Source of the DNA: Rhodococcus opacus | GTDB taxonomy: Bacteria > Actinomycetota > Actinomycetes > Mycobacteriales > Mycobacteriaceae | Assembly: GCF_012396235.1 (NCBI RefSeq) | Contig: NZ_JAAXPA010000005.1 | Coordinates: forward strand, 248,001 to 312,000 | DNA: 64,000 nucleotides | Direction: 5' to 3' | The notes under the pieces: generated by a model | Told to the model about the DNA's origin: nothing | The model's database searches: none | Seen by the model: only the letters and a program-made list of their open reading frames with translations | Shown: positions 33,754-42,165 of the stretch, piece by piece | How positions within the stretch are numbered: position 1 is the stretch's first letter | Layout of the letters: each line of letters begins with the position of its first letter | Position numbers and translations under genes: made by a program

Positions 33754-34279
33754 CCGAGCGGGTGGGCTCGAGCACGAACAGCCGGAACTCACGCCCGCCG
33801 GACCGTCGATGCTCCATGAGGTAGCCGGGCCAGTAGTCGACCACCAGTTTCCAGAGATTCTCGCGTTCGTCCCCGGTAATCATCCGGACGCTCATCCGGG
33901 ATTCGTGCGACCCGGCCTTCACCTGGGCTTCGTCGGCCGCACGCAGATTGACCGACCACGTCGGATGCTCGGGACGTCCCCAATTCGAGCCGGTGACGAT
34001 GTACCCGTCCCCGTACGGAATGCACAGAAGGGCCGTCGTGCGCGGGGTGCCGCTCTTGCGTCCCGGGACCGTCACCTGCACGGACTGCAGTCCGGCGATA
34101 CCGATCAGGCTCACCCGGTTGCCGGTCCACGCGCGCAGGTGCGACTCCAGCCAGATGATGATCGGCGCCATCCGCATCACCCATTCGCGGGTGCCGAGCC
34201 AGCGCGCGAGTATGCGGAGGGGGTTGCGGAGCCCCCGCGGTCGGGGAGGTGTCGTGGGGGCAGAGTTCATGGTGACCAT
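33731..34279 (-). CDS. Nitroreductase/deazaflavin (F420)-dependent oxidoreductase, DDN family
   Basis: A 182-residue split-barrel protein. The DDN/FDOR core reads VQVTVPGRKSGTPRTTALLCIPYGDGYIVTGSNWGRPEHPTWSVNLRA, with later DERENLWKLVVDYWPGY. This is the F420H2-dependent family that includes the mycobacterial nitroimidazole-activating enzyme. It may reduce quinones or other electrophiles at the membrane. ATG 34279 has GGGGAAAG just upstream; ATG 34270 is the alternative. Confidence 0.87.
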   Translation of the reverse strand: MVTMNSAPTTPPRPRGLRNPLRILARWLGTREWVMRMAPIIIWLESHLRAWTGNRVSLIGIAGLQSVQVTVPGRKSGTPRTTALLCIPYGDGYIVTGSNWGRPEHPTWSVNLRAADEAQVKAGSHESRMSVRMITGDERENLWKLVVDYWPGYLMEHRRSGGREFRLFVLEPTRSATESRES

Positions 34280-34451
34280 CTTTCCCCAGATGGCCGACCG
34301 GGGCCGCCCGCGATGAGTTTTGCGTTCCCCCCGGGTCTACCCGTTCAGGTCTCACCGACAAGACCTCGATTTCAGGCCTTGACCCAAACAATGGTTGAGG
34401 TTGCAGGATCGGTCAGTAGCACTTCGAGCCACTCGACAGGGAGAAACGAAC

Positions 34452-34919
34452 ATGTCCAGCACCGGAACCACGATTTCTGCAACCTCGACCTCACGGATCA
34501 ACCCGATGGAGCTCGAACTGAGCCGTCCGTGGGCGATCGCCGCGACTACGATCGGCGCGCTCGTCCCCAACCTGGTGATCTGGCTGCTGGGATTGGCTGC
34601 CGGCGGTTCGTTCGAGATGACGGATGCCGGCAAGACCAGCAGTGTGGCGCCCGGCGGTGTCGTCATCCTGACGGTCGTTCCGATACTGATCGGAATGACA
34701 CTGGCCGCGCTGATCTCGCTGAAATGGGTGGCCGTCATCCGTCCGGCCGAAGTGATCGGCGCCCTGCTGCCGCTCGCGACGATCGCCCTGACCATTCAGG
34801 CCGACTTCGACACCGCCAGCACCATCGCGCTCTCGGTCATGCACGTGGTGATCGCCGTGGCGGTCGTCGCGGGCCTGGAAGCGATGCGGCGACCGCTGGT
34901 TCGCGCCGCGCACGTCTAG
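34452..34919 (+). CDS. Small four-helix membrane protein, DUF6069-like
   Basis: A 155-residue hydrophobic protein with about four transmembrane segments (for example AIAATTIGALVPNLVIWLLG and VVILTVVPILIGMTLAALI), and a polar N-terminus rich in Ser/Thr. The domain layout resembles DUF6069 proteins of actinomycetes, whose function is unknown. ATG 34452 follows AGGGAGAA. It converges with a TetR gene, overlapping it by four bases. A TTGACC-like -35 hexamer at about 34379 may belong to its promoter. Confidence 0.75.
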   Translation: MSSTGTTISATSTSRINPMELELSRPWAIAATTIGALVPNLVIWLLGLAAGGSFEMTDAGKTSSVAPGGVVILTVVPILIGMTLAALISLKWVAVIRPAEVIGALLPLATIALTIQADFDTASTIALSVMHVVIAVAVVAGLEAMRRPLVRAAHV

Positions 34920-35566
34920 GGGGTGCTGTTCACCGGCGCATGAGCCTCGATGGTGAGTGCGATGTGCTCGACGATCCGCTTCTGCGAGATCTTCGGGCTG
35001 CCGGTGAGCCAGCGCTGGTACAGAAAGGCGATCGCCCCGAACAGGGCAATCGCGTTCAGCTGGGTGTTGACGGCGTCGCGGGGTGCGCCGTCGACACCCA
35101 GCATTGTCAGTGCCGCCGTCATGGGAGTGGTGAACTCGGTGACGAGTTGGTCGCCGCGCTGGGCCAATTCCGGCACCGATTGCGACTCGACGAACATGAT
35201 GCGTCCCCGCCGCCGGTCCTGGGCGATGTAGCCGGTGAACGCCTTCACGACGTGGCGGACGAGTTCGCCCGGATCGTCGGGACCCGTCTCGAGAGCCCTG
35301 AGCAGGGTGTCCCTCGCGCCCAGGACGACGTGGTCGAGGAGTGCGACGAGCAGCGCCTCGCGATTGTCGAAACTCTCGTAGAAGTAGCGCTCGGTGAGGC
35401 CGGCCTGACGGCAGGTCGCGCGCATCGTCGTCGCTGCCGTTCCCTCGGTTCCCATGATCTGCAGGCCGGCCTCGATCAGTGCCGCACGCCTCGCCGCGCG
35501 ACGGTCGGCCGGCTCCCGGCCACGCCATTTGCGCGGCGCTCCACGTGGGTTCTCGCTGTCGGTCAT
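34916..35566 (-). CDS. TetR-family transcriptional regulator
   Basis: A 216-residue regulator with a basic N-terminal arm (RKWRGREPADRRAARRAAL) and the TetR domain LIEAGLQIMGTEGTAATTMRATCRQAGLTERYFYESFDNREALLVALLDHV (residues ~30-80). The GLTERYFYESF recognition helix is typical of a group found near lipid or membrane-protein genes. It converges with the DUF6069-like gene. The target is not evident from position. Confidence 0.85.
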   Translation of the reverse strand: MTDSENPRGAPRKWRGREPADRRAARRAALIEAGLQIMGTEGTAATTMRATCRQAGLTERYFYESFDNREALLVALLDHVVLGARDTLLRALETGPDDPGELVRHVVKAFTGYIAQDRRRGRIMFVESQSVPELAQRGDQLVTEFTTPMTAALTMLGVDGAPRDAVNTQLNAIALFGAIAFLYQRWLTGSPKISQKRIVEHIALTIEAHAPVNSTP

Positions 35567-35673
35567 GCCGTCATCGTCTCATCGATCCCGGTAACGATCG
35601 GGGATCCACACCAGACGTCAACGGTCATCCCGAATGCACCACGTGCCGCATCGAGCGGCATCAGGAGGTCGTC

Positions 35674-35760
35674 ATGACCACCACAGAGCTTCCGTCCCAA
35701 CGACGTTCGGCGCGGCGGTGCGGAGCGGATTCCGGTTCGTCCCCGGGCGACGGCGGCTGA
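35674..35760 (+). other. 28-codon ORF with a perfect ribosome-binding site; possible gene remnant
   Basis: ATG at 35674 is preceded by AGGAGG at the right distance, yet the reading frame ends after 28 codons (MTTTELPSQRRSARRCGADS...). In another frame the same stretch reads TTFGAAVRSGFRFVPGRRR, so a lost frame of a longer gene is possible. It lies between two leftward TetR genes. It may be a short peptide, a leader, or the 5' end of a decayed gene. Confidence 0.35.
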
Positions 35761-35778
35761 CGCCGGTCGCCGCGGTGA

Positions 35779-36390
35779 TCAGGTGCGGCGCAGCCCGTCG
35801 AACGTCAGCTCGACGACGGCGTCCGCCAGGTCCGCGACGGTCCCGCCGGTGCGCGGGCGGTACCACTCGATCAGTGAGTTGACCGTGCCGAACACGAGCC
35901 GGCTGGTGAGCGCGGGATCGATGCCGGGCCGCAGGTCTCCCTCTTCCGCCGCCGCGACGACGAGGTCGCTGACGAACGCGTCGAACTCGCGGCGGCGGGC
36001 GAGTGCGCGACGCTCCACCGCGGTGTTGCCGCGAACGCGCAGCAGGAGCGTCACGTAGGGAAGCTCGGCGGCGAGGACCTCGACACTGCGGCGGACGAGA
36101 TACTCGAGACGGTCGATGTACCGGCCGCTCGTCGCCTTCTCCTCGGTGGTGACCGCGAAGAGGGCGTTGAGCGCGCGCGACAATGCCAGCTCGAGCAGCT
36201 CCGACTTCCCGGACACGTGGTGATAGATCGACGACTTCGTGATTCCCAGGCGCTGGGCCAGTACCTCCATGCTGGTGCCGTCGTAACCCTTGTCGTTGAA
36301 GACCTTGACTGCGACAGCGAGCAGCGAGTCGAGGTCGTAGCCGGGACGTCCGGGCGATCCGGTCTTCCGTGCGGGGCGTGCCGTAGTCAT
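35779..36390 (-). CDS. TetR-family transcriptional regulator
   Basis: A 203-residue regulator. The DNA-binding domain reads YDLDSLLAVAVKVFNDKGYDGTSMEVLAQRLGITKSSIYHHVSGKSELLELAL (residues ~16-68), a wording common among regulators of CoA-dependent catabolism. ATG 36390 (MTTARPARKTG) follows GGAAGGA; an upstream ATG at 36444 lacks such a site. The inverted repeat at 36453-36466 lies in its leader and suggests autoregulation. Confidence 0.86.
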   Translation of the reverse strand: MTTARPARKTGSPGRPGYDLDSLLAVAVKVFNDKGYDGTSMEVLAQRLGITKSSIYHHVSGKSELLELALSRALNALFAVTTEEKATSGRYIDRLEYLVRRSVEVLAAELPYVTLLLRVRGNTAVERRALARRREFDAFVSDLVVAAAEEGDLRPGIDPALTSRLVFGTVNSLIEWYRPRTGGTVADLADAVVELTFDGLRRT

Positions 36391-36450
36391 GCGCGCAATC
36401 CTTCCAGGTGCAGAACTCCACCGCATCGGTGCGCCGTCATCCACGGGAGC

Positions 36451-36468
36451 CGACCGAAGGTTCGGTTG
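36451..36468. promoter_or_regulatory. Candidate TetR operator ACCGAA-GG-TTCGGT
   Basis: ACCGAA (36453-36458) and TTCGGT (36461-36466) form a perfect six-base-arm dyad with a two-base centre, extended imperfectly on each side. It is about 60-75 bases upstream of the leftward TetR start and close to the end of the neighbouring FMN-barrel gene. ACCGA-type dyads are common TetR operators. Confidence 0.5.
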
Positions 36469-36522
36469 AGGTGAGAATACCGCGAGTAACCCGGCGGCGG
36501 TGAACCACGTGCGACGGGTGAA

Positions 36523-37473
36523 TCAGCCGCCCATGGCCTGGGTCCGGCCCTCCTTGCGGGCCTTCGCCAGCCCCCGCCGGGCGACAAACCCGTTGGCGAG
36601 GAGCAGGAGGGTCTTGTTCGGCGGCGCCGCGAACCCGGCCTGGGTATGGGGCGCATACAGCGCCTCGGTGCCCGTGACCTCGATCCAACCGGTGTTCTGA
36701 CGCGACTCGAGGCCGACGAGCTTGGCGCGGTAGGCGTGGGCGAGCAGCCCGGCGCGGCGGCCGCCCTGCGGCGCGCCGGCGGGCACCGTCAGACGCACGC
36801 CCTCGCTGCTCGCAGAAACGACGTCGACCGGAACGACGACCGGATAGCCGTCCGCCTGACGGTAGGCGAGCAACCGGTGCGACAGCTTCGCCGCGCGCCC
36901 ACCGGTTTTGGCCGCATCCACCCGTGGGCCGGTGCCCCTCTTCGGTGGAGTCTGGGGTTCCGGGTCGACGGCGGGCAGCGGTGCGCCGAACACCTCGGGC
37001 CGGCCGGTCAGGTGCAGATCGGGCCAGGCGACGACCCGTGTCACCGTCACGGTCACCGGTACCCGGTCGGCGTAGTACGCGCTGAGCCACCGGTCCCAGA
37101 ACGCGCCGCGGCGTGGCTCGCCCGTGTAGGGGGTCGAGCGCCGGCCGATGTCCTCGAGCAGTTCCGGGTCGGGGGTGGGGTCGAACGTCGCGTCTCCCTG
37201 CACGAGCACGTAGCGCTTATTGGTACCGTCGCCGATCCCGTGCTCGCGGGCGTGGTAGGCGAGCGCCACCCGGGGTTCACCCTTGATGCGTTCGAGCTTG
37301 CGGCCGAACCCCAGCGAGGTGGTGAAGCCGACCGTTCCCCGCTCGCGGTCGCTCAGCCCGAGGGGTGCCACCGCCGTCACCACCGCCCCGCCTGCGGGTG
37401 TGATGTACGCGAACCCGCAGGTCAGATCGCCACGGATGACGTCATCGACCCCGTCCGACCAGGTGACCGGCAT
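36523..37473 (-). CDS. Pyridoxamine 5'-phosphate oxidase-family (FMN split-barrel) protein
   Basis: A 316-residue protein. The N-terminal half (GFAYITPAGGAVVTAVAPLGLSDRERGTVGFTTSLGFGRKLERIKGEPRVALAYHARE, residues ~20-75) has the split-barrel pattern used to bind FMN or F420. After a Pro-rich linker near residue 165, the C-terminal half (PVVVPVDVVSASSEGVRLTVPAG) looks like a second barrel. Such proteins are oxidoreductases or flavin/heme handlers of unknown substrate. ATG 37473. It is divergent from the acyl-CoA dehydrogenase operon, with 141 bp carrying two operator-like repeats between them. Confidence 0.72.
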   Translation of the reverse strand: MPVTWSDGVDDVIRGDLTCGFAYITPAGGAVVTAVAPLGLSDRERGTVGFTTSLGFGRKLERIKGEPRVALAYHAREHGIGDGTNKRYVLVQGDATFDPTPDPELLEDIGRRSTPYTGEPRRGAFWDRWLSAYYADRVPVTVTVTRVVAWPDLHLTGRPEVFGAPLPAVDPEPQTPPKRGTGPRVDAAKTGGRAAKLSHRLLAYRQADGYPVVVPVDVVSASSEGVRLTVPAGAPQGGRRAGLLAHAYRAKLVGLESRQNTGWIEVTGTEALYAPHTQAGFAAPPNKTLLLLANGFVARRGLAKARKEGRTQAMGG

Positions 37474-37536
37474 GAGTCGAGCCTACTCAGCCGACGCGGC
37501 ACCGGGCCAGTGCTCGGGGGTTGACGACACCCGGGA

Positions 37537-37573
37537 GTGAATATAGCTTCACTTCAAGTGAGTGATAACTCAC
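37537..37573 (+). promoter_or_regulatory. Double GTGAA-N6-TTCAC-type operator before the acyl-CoA dehydrogenase
   Basis: GTGAATATAGCTTCAC (37537-37552) and GTGAGTGATAACTCAC (37558-37573) are both perfect inverted repeats with five-base arms and six-base centres, 21 bp apart. The first has the same arms as the repeat ahead of the TetR gene at 43398. They occupy the promoter zone 42-78 bases before the start codon and are probably bound by that TetR. Confidence 0.7.
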
Positions 37574-37614
37574 GAAAAGTGATCGTGTATTCAACGCGGC
37601 ATCGAGGAGCATCC

Positions 37615-38766
37615 ATGGACCTGACACTGACCGAGGAGCAGAAGGAGTTCCGGCAGCTGGCCCGCGACTTCGTGAACAAGGAGGTCGTGCCGCACCGCGC
37701 CGCGTGGGACCGCGCCGAATCGGTGGACACCGCGATCGTCGAGAAGCTCGCCGACATCGGCTTCTTCGGCATGACCATTCCGGAGGAGTACGGCGGTCTC
37801 GGCGGCGACTACATCACGTACTGCCTCGGCATGGAGGAACTCGGCCGGGCGGACTCCGCGGTCCGGGGCATCGTGTCGGTGTCGATGGGGCTGGTGGGCA
37901 AGGTCATCCTCTCGCACGGCACCGAGGATCAGAAGCACGAATGGCTGCCCCGCATCGCGTCCGGTGAGGCGCTCGCCTGCTTCGGGCTCACCGAGCCGGA
38001 CAACGGTTCCGACCCGGGCAATCTGAAGACCAAGGCGGTACGCAGCGGCGACGACTACGTCATCAACGGGTCCAAGATCTTCATCACCAACGGCACGTGG
38101 GCGAAACTGTGCCTGGTGTTCGCGCGCACCGGAGGCCCTGGGCCCAAAGGGGTTTCGGCCTTTCTGGTTCCGACGGACACCCCGGGATTCGAATCGCGCG
38201 AGATCCGCGGAAAGCTCGGACTGCGCGGGCAGGCGACGGCCGAGTTGTCCTTCACGGACGTCCGCGTCCCCGCGAGTTGCCTGCTCGGATCCGAGGGGCA
38301 GGGTTTCTCCATCGCGATGCACTCGCTGGACAAGGGTCGCGTGTCGGTGGGCGCGGGTTGCGTCGGAATCATCCAGGGCTGCCTCGAGGCCGCCGTCGCC
38401 TATTCCCGCGAGCGCACGCAGTTCGACCGTCCGCTCGCCTCGTTCCAACTCGTGCAGGACCTGATCGCCGACATGTCCGTCGACGCCGACGCGGGGCGGT
38501 TGCTCACCTGGCGGGCCGCCGACCTGATCGAGCGCGGTGAACCGTTCGGGACGGCCGCGTCGAAGGCGAAGTACTTCTGTAGTGAGGCCGCGGTTCGCGC
38601 CGCCAACAACGCAGTACAGATCTTCGGTGGGTACGGGTACGTCGACGAATATCCCGTCGCCAAATACATGCGCGACGCGCGGGTGATGACGCTCTACGAG
38701 GGCACCAGTCAGATCCAGAAGCTGCTGATCGGACGAGCGGAGACCGGGGTCGGCGCCTTCCTCTAG
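37615..38766 (+). CDS. Acyl-CoA dehydrogenase, probable cyclohexanecarboxyl-CoA dehydrogenase
   Basis: A 383-residue FAD-dependent acyl-CoA dehydrogenase. Family signatures are ACFGLTEPDNGSDPGNLKTKA, VQIFGGYGYVDEYPVAKYMRDARVMTLYEGTSQIQKLLIGR, and an N-terminal helical domain starting MDLTLTEEQKEFRQLARDF. The catalytic Glu sits in LYEGTSQ, the position of short/medium-chain enzymes. With BadI-, BadH- and AliA-like genes downstream, it probably introduces the first double bond into cyclohexanecarboxyl-CoA (AliB role), though the second dehydrogenase in the cluster could do that instead. ATG 37615 follows GAGGAG. Confidence 0.88.
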   Translation: MDLTLTEEQKEFRQLARDFVNKEVVPHRAAWDRAESVDTAIVEKLADIGFFGMTIPEEYGGLGGDYITYCLGMEELGRADSAVRGIVSVSMGLVGKVILSHGTEDQKHEWLPRIASGEALACFGLTEPDNGSDPGNLKTKAVRSGDDYVINGSKIFITNGTWAKLCLVFARTGGPGPKGVSAFLVPTDTPGFESREIRGKLGLRGQATAELSFTDVRVPASCLLGSEGQGFSIAMHSLDKGRVSVGAGCVGIIQGCLEAAVAYSRERTQFDRPLASFQLVQDLIADMSVDADAGRLLTWRAADLIERGEPFGTAASKAKYFCSEAAVRAANNAVQIFGGYGYVDEYPVAKYMRDARVMTLYEGTSQIQKLLIGRAETGVGAFL

Positions 38767-38806
38767 CACCACCGAGCGCCGGGTGACCCTTGACACACTC
38801 CATGAT

Positions 38807-38853
38807 GTGAATATACGTTCATTCACAGAGAATGACGCTTCACAAATTGTGAA
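38807..38853 (+). promoter_or_regulatory. GTGAA-type operator and second palindrome before the badI-like gene
   Basis: GTGAATATACGTTCAT (38807-38822) matches the cluster operator GTGAA-N6-TTCAC at nine of ten arm bases. A second perfect palindrome, TTCACAAATTGTGAA, lies at 38839-38853. Both are within 85 bases of the hydrolase start codon, so this gene and those after it probably have their own regulated promoter. Confidence 0.65.
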
Positions 38854-38890
38854 CACCAGCTCATTGCAGACTCCCGAGAGAGGAATCACC

Positions 38891-39685
38891 GTGACCGACT
38901 ACGAAGACATCACCTACGAGGTCGACGGCCCGGCTGCGGTCGTGACGATCAACCGCCCCGCGCGCTACAACGCCTTTCGTGGCAAGACCGTCGAGGAGCT
39001 GATCAAGGCCTTCCGCTCGGCGTGGGCCGACGACGCGGTGCAGGCGATCATCCTCACCGGTGCGGGGGAGAAGGCGTTCTGCACCGGAGGCGACGTCAAG
39101 CAGCGCGCGGAGACCGGCGACTACGGCCCGACCGAGAGTGGAATGTTCGAAATCGGCAACCTGCACAAGCTGATACGCGACGTCCCCAAGCCCGTCATCG
39201 CCGCGGTGAACGGCATCGCTGTCGGCGGCGGCCACGTCCTCCACGTTCTCTGCGACCTCACCATCGCCTCCGAGACCGCGAAGTTCGGCCAGGCAGGTCC
39301 CCGCGTCGGCTCCTTCGACGCGGGCTTCGGGTCCGCCTTCCTGGCGCGAGTCGTCGGCGAGAAACGCGCCCGGGAAATCTGGTACCTCTGCCGCCAGTAC
39401 GACGCGGTCACCGCCGAACGCTGGGGCCTGGTCAACTGGGTGGTCCCCGCCGACCGACTGCTCGACGAGGCCAAGGCCGTCGCCGCGGAGATCGCCGAGA
39501 AGAGCCCCACCACCCTGCGTTTCCTGAAGCAGTCGTTCAACGCCGACACCGATCACCAGGCCGGACTGAGCAACCTCGCGATGTCCGCGCTGGACCTGTT
39601 CACGCACTCACCGGAGGGCCTCGAGGGGGCGGCGGCGTTCGCGGAGAAGCGCAAGCCCGATTTCAACAAATTCGTGAACGCCTGA
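38891..39685 (+). CDS. badI: 2-ketocyclohexanecarboxyl-CoA hydrolase-like protein (BadI-like, crotonase family)
   Basis: A 264-residue crotonase-fold enzyme. It resembles BadI more than ordinary enoyl-CoA hydratases in NRPARYNAFRGKTVEELIKAF, VLHVLCDLTIASETAKFGQAGPRVGSFDAGFGSAFLARVVGEKRAREIWYLCRQY, and the C-terminal EKRKPDFNKFV. BadI opens the ring of 2-ketocyclohexanecarboxyl-CoA to give pimeloyl-CoA. GTG 38891 is used (VTDYEDITYEVDG fits the family start; AGAGGA upstream). The next gene resembles BadH, which makes this substrate. Assignment rests on recalled sequence resemblance. Confidence 0.85.
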   Translation: MTDYEDITYEVDGPAAVVTINRPARYNAFRGKTVEELIKAFRSAWADDAVQAIILTGAGEKAFCTGGDVKQRAETGDYGPTESGMFEIGNLHKLIRDVPKPVIAAVNGIAVGGGHVLHVLCDLTIASETAKFGQAGPRVGSFDAGFGSAFLARVVGEKRAREIWYLCRQYDAVTAERWGLVNWVVPADRLLDEAKAVAAEIAEKSPTTLRFLKQSFNADTDHQAGLSNLAMSALDLFTHSPEGLEGAAAFAEKRKPDFNKFVNA

Positions 39686-39714
39686 GTCCGACAGCACGGG
39701 AAGTGGGAAAAAGC

Positions 39715-40449
39715 ATGAGCAACAACATCGCAGTGGTCACCGGCGCAGGATCCGGCATCGGCCGGGCCATCGCCCTCGCGCTCGCCGAGCACGGCGACAC
39801 GGTGGTCGTCGCCGACCTCGACCCGCAGGCCGCGGAGAAGACGGCAGCCGAACGGCCCGACCGGCTCATTCCGATGACCGTCGACGTCGCCGACCGGGCG
39901 CAGGTCGACGCCCTGCGCGACCGGGTGACGGCCGAGGTAGGCGTCGCGAACGTCCTCGTCAACGCGGCGGGGTGGGACCGCACCGATCAGTTCCTCAATG
40001 CCACTACCGAATTCGCCGAGAAGGTCGTCGCCATCAACTATCTCGGGCCCGTGCACATGTGCAGTGCATTCCTTCCCGGCATGGTGGAGGCGGGTAACGG
40101 CGGGCGCGTCATCAATCTCGCGAGCGATGCGGGCCGTGTCGGCAGTGCGGGGGAGAGCATCTACGCCGGTGCGAAGGGGGGTGTGATCGCGCTGTCGAAG
40201 TCGCTCGCCCGTGAGATGGCCCGGTACGGGATCAACGTCAACTGCGTGTGCCCGGGCCCGACCGACACCCCGCTGTTCCAGGCGCAGCCGGAGAAGCTCA
40301 AAGAGTCTCTGGTGAAGGCCATTCCGTTCCGGCGGCTCGCCCGCCCGGAGGAAGTGGCGGCGCCGGTCCTGTTCTTCGCGTCCGAATCCGCGTCGTTCAT
40401 CACGGGCCAGGTGATCAGCGTCAGCGGTGGCCTCACCATGGCCGGCTGA
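39715..40449 (+). CDS. badH: SDR dehydrogenase, probable 2-hydroxycyclohexanecarboxyl-CoA dehydrogenase (BadH-like)
   Basis: A 244-residue classical short-chain dehydrogenase. Cofactor motif VVTGAGSGIGRAIALAL (residues ~6-22), NAAG in VLVNAAGWDRTDQF, Ser in NLASDAGRVGSAGE, and the catalytic pair in IYAGAKGGVIALSK. AGWD, SDAxRVGS and the ending GQVISVSGGLTMAG are close to BadH, which oxidises 2-hydroxycyclohexanecarboxyl-CoA to the 2-keto form. It starts 29 bp after the BadI-like stop. A 3-hydroxyacyl-CoA dehydrogenase of another pathway is the alternative. Confidence 0.85.
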   Translation: MSNNIAVVTGAGSGIGRAIALALAEHGDTVVVADLDPQAAEKTAAERPDRLIPMTVDVADRAQVDALRDRVTAEVGVANVLVNAAGWDRTDQFLNATTEFAEKVVAINYLGPVHMCSAFLPGMVEAGNGGRVINLASDAGRVGSAGESIYAGAKGGVIALSKSLAREMARYGINVNCVCPGPTDTPLFQAQPEKLKESLVKAIPFRRLARPEEVAAPVLFFASESASFITGQVISVSGGLTMAG

Positions 40450-40474
40450 CCGGCACCGAGACGGAGGACTCATC

Positions 40475-42154
40475 ATGACGTACACATACGACGCCCACGC
40501 CTATCGTCAGTACTTCGAGCACGATTTCACCTATCTGAACGGCTTCCGGCGCAACACCCACCGGTACGCCGATCGACTCGCGATGCAGTCCCCGTCGACC
40601 GGCGAGAGCTGGACGTACGCCGAACTCGGCGATCGCGTCGACCGGCTCGCCACCGGGCTTGCCCGCGCCGGCGTCGCACCAGGCGATGTCGTGGCCTACC
40701 AGTTGTTCAACGGTTCCGAATTCGCCCAGCTGTACCTGGCCGGGCAGGCCTGCGGCGCGGTCGGAGCGCCGATGAACTTCCGGCTCGCGTCCGGGGAGAC
40801 GGCGGTCATCCTCGACGCGAACCGCCCCATGGTGTTCGTCTACGACACCGAGATCGGCGAGATGGTGCGGGATGCCTTGTCGCGCTCCACACACAAGCCC
40901 GCGCTCGTCGTTGCCGTCGGACCCGGAGAACCACTGCCGGGAAACGGTTTCGAGGTGATTCGCTTCGACGAACTTGTGGCCGAGTCGGCCTCACCGCCGG
41001 ACGTGAGTCGCACGGTGTGGGACGAAACCACACGGCTGTTCACGTCCGGAACCACCGGCATGCCCAAGGGTGTTCCGCTGAACAGCATGATCGAGATCTT
41101 CAGCGCCCACGACGTGATCATGCACTTCCCGCTGACAGCGGAAGACAAGACACTGAACATGACTCCGTGGTTCCACCGCGGCGGGCTGTACTGTGCCGGG
41201 CCGAATCCCACGTTCTATCTCGGTGCCTCGCTGGTGGCGCAGCGCAGCTTCGACGCCGAGGTCACCCTCGACTACGTCGAGGAATACGGGCTGACGTTCC
41301 TGATCGGTGCCCCGACCAACCTGGCGGTGCTCGCTCGCGCACAGGAGGAGAAGCCCCGGGACCTGTCGACCCTCAACGGCATCGTGACGATGGGTGCGCC
41401 ACTCGAACGGGAAGCGGCACTGCACTATCAGAAGGTGCTGAATCCTCGCATCTTCAACGGGTACGGCAGCACCGAAGGGTTCTGGAACACCTTCCTCCGG
41501 CCCATCGATCTGCCGGAGATGGCCGGGACCGCCGGGCGGGCCTGCATCGACGACGACGTCGCCGTGGTCCGGCTGTTCGACGACCGCCTCGCCGACGCTC
41601 ACGAGACGGTCGCCAAGGACGGAACCGAGATCGGTGAGGTCATCGTCCGCTCACCGAAAGGCGCCAACGCCTACTTCGATGCCCCGGAGCAGGAGAAACG
41701 GAAGTTCCGGAACGGCTGGCTCCACATCGGTGATCTGGCCACGTGGGACGACGAGGAGTTCGTGACGATCGTCGGCCGCAAGGACGACATGCTCCTGTCC
41801 GGCGGCGAGAACGTGCACCCCGTGCAGATCGAGGAAGCACTGGGCGGGCACCCGTCGGTCACGGATTCGCTGGTGGTCGGGGTTCCCGACGACAAGTGGG
41901 GGCAGATCGTCGTCGCCTACGTCGTCACCACCGCACCGGTCCCGTCCGCGGACGATCTGGACGACTTCTGCCGCAGACACCCGATGCTCTCGCAGTTCAA
42001 GCGCCCCCGGGCCTACCGTTTCGTGGAGTCACTCCCCGTGTCGGCGACGGGAAAGAAGGTGCACTACAAGGCCACCGGCACCGCGCGCCGGGAGTTCGAG
42101 AGCGGGGCGTTCGTCGTTCCGAGTGCCCGCGGATCCCACACCACCGGCTCGTAA
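40475..42154 (+). CDS. aliA: Acyl-CoA ligase, probable cyclohexanecarboxylate-CoA ligase (AliA-like)
   Basis: A 559-residue ANL ligase. The P-loop is LFTSGTTGMPKGVPLN (near residue 190), followed by NGYGSTEGFWNTF, the hinge region GWLHIGDLATWDDEEFVTIVGRKDDMLLSGGENVHP, and the C-terminal Lys in LPVSATGKKVHYKAT. It would activate the pathway's entry acid; the BadH/BadI-like neighbours suggest cyclohexanecarboxylate or a substituted relative. ATG 40475 follows GGAGGA, 26 bp after the SDR gene. The substrate is an inference from context. Confidence 0.84.
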   Translation: MTYTYDAHAYRQYFEHDFTYLNGFRRNTHRYADRLAMQSPSTGESWTYAELGDRVDRLATGLARAGVAPGDVVAYQLFNGSEFAQLYLAGQACGAVGAPMNFRLASGETAVILDANRPMVFVYDTEIGEMVRDALSRSTHKPALVVAVGPGEPLPGNGFEVIRFDELVAESASPPDVSRTVWDETTRLFTSGTTGMPKGVPLNSMIEIFSAHDVIMHFPLTAEDKTLNMTPWFHRGGLYCAGPNPTFYLGASLVAQRSFDAEVTLDYVEEYGLTFLIGAPTNLAVLARAQEEKPRDLSTLNGIVTMGAPLEREAALHYQKVLNPRIFNGYGSTEGFWNTFLRPIDLPEMAGTAGRACIDDDVAVVRLFDDRLADAHETVAKDGTEIGEVIVRSPKGANAYFDAPEQEKRKFRNGWLHIGDLATWDDEEFVTIVGRKDDMLLSGGENVHPVQIEEALGGHPSVTDSLVVGVPDDKWGQIVVAYVVTTAPVPSADDLDDFCRRHPMLSQFKRPRAYRFVESLPVSATGKKVHYKATGTARREFESGAFVVPSARGSHTTGS

Positions 42155-42165
42155 AGGACACCGTG

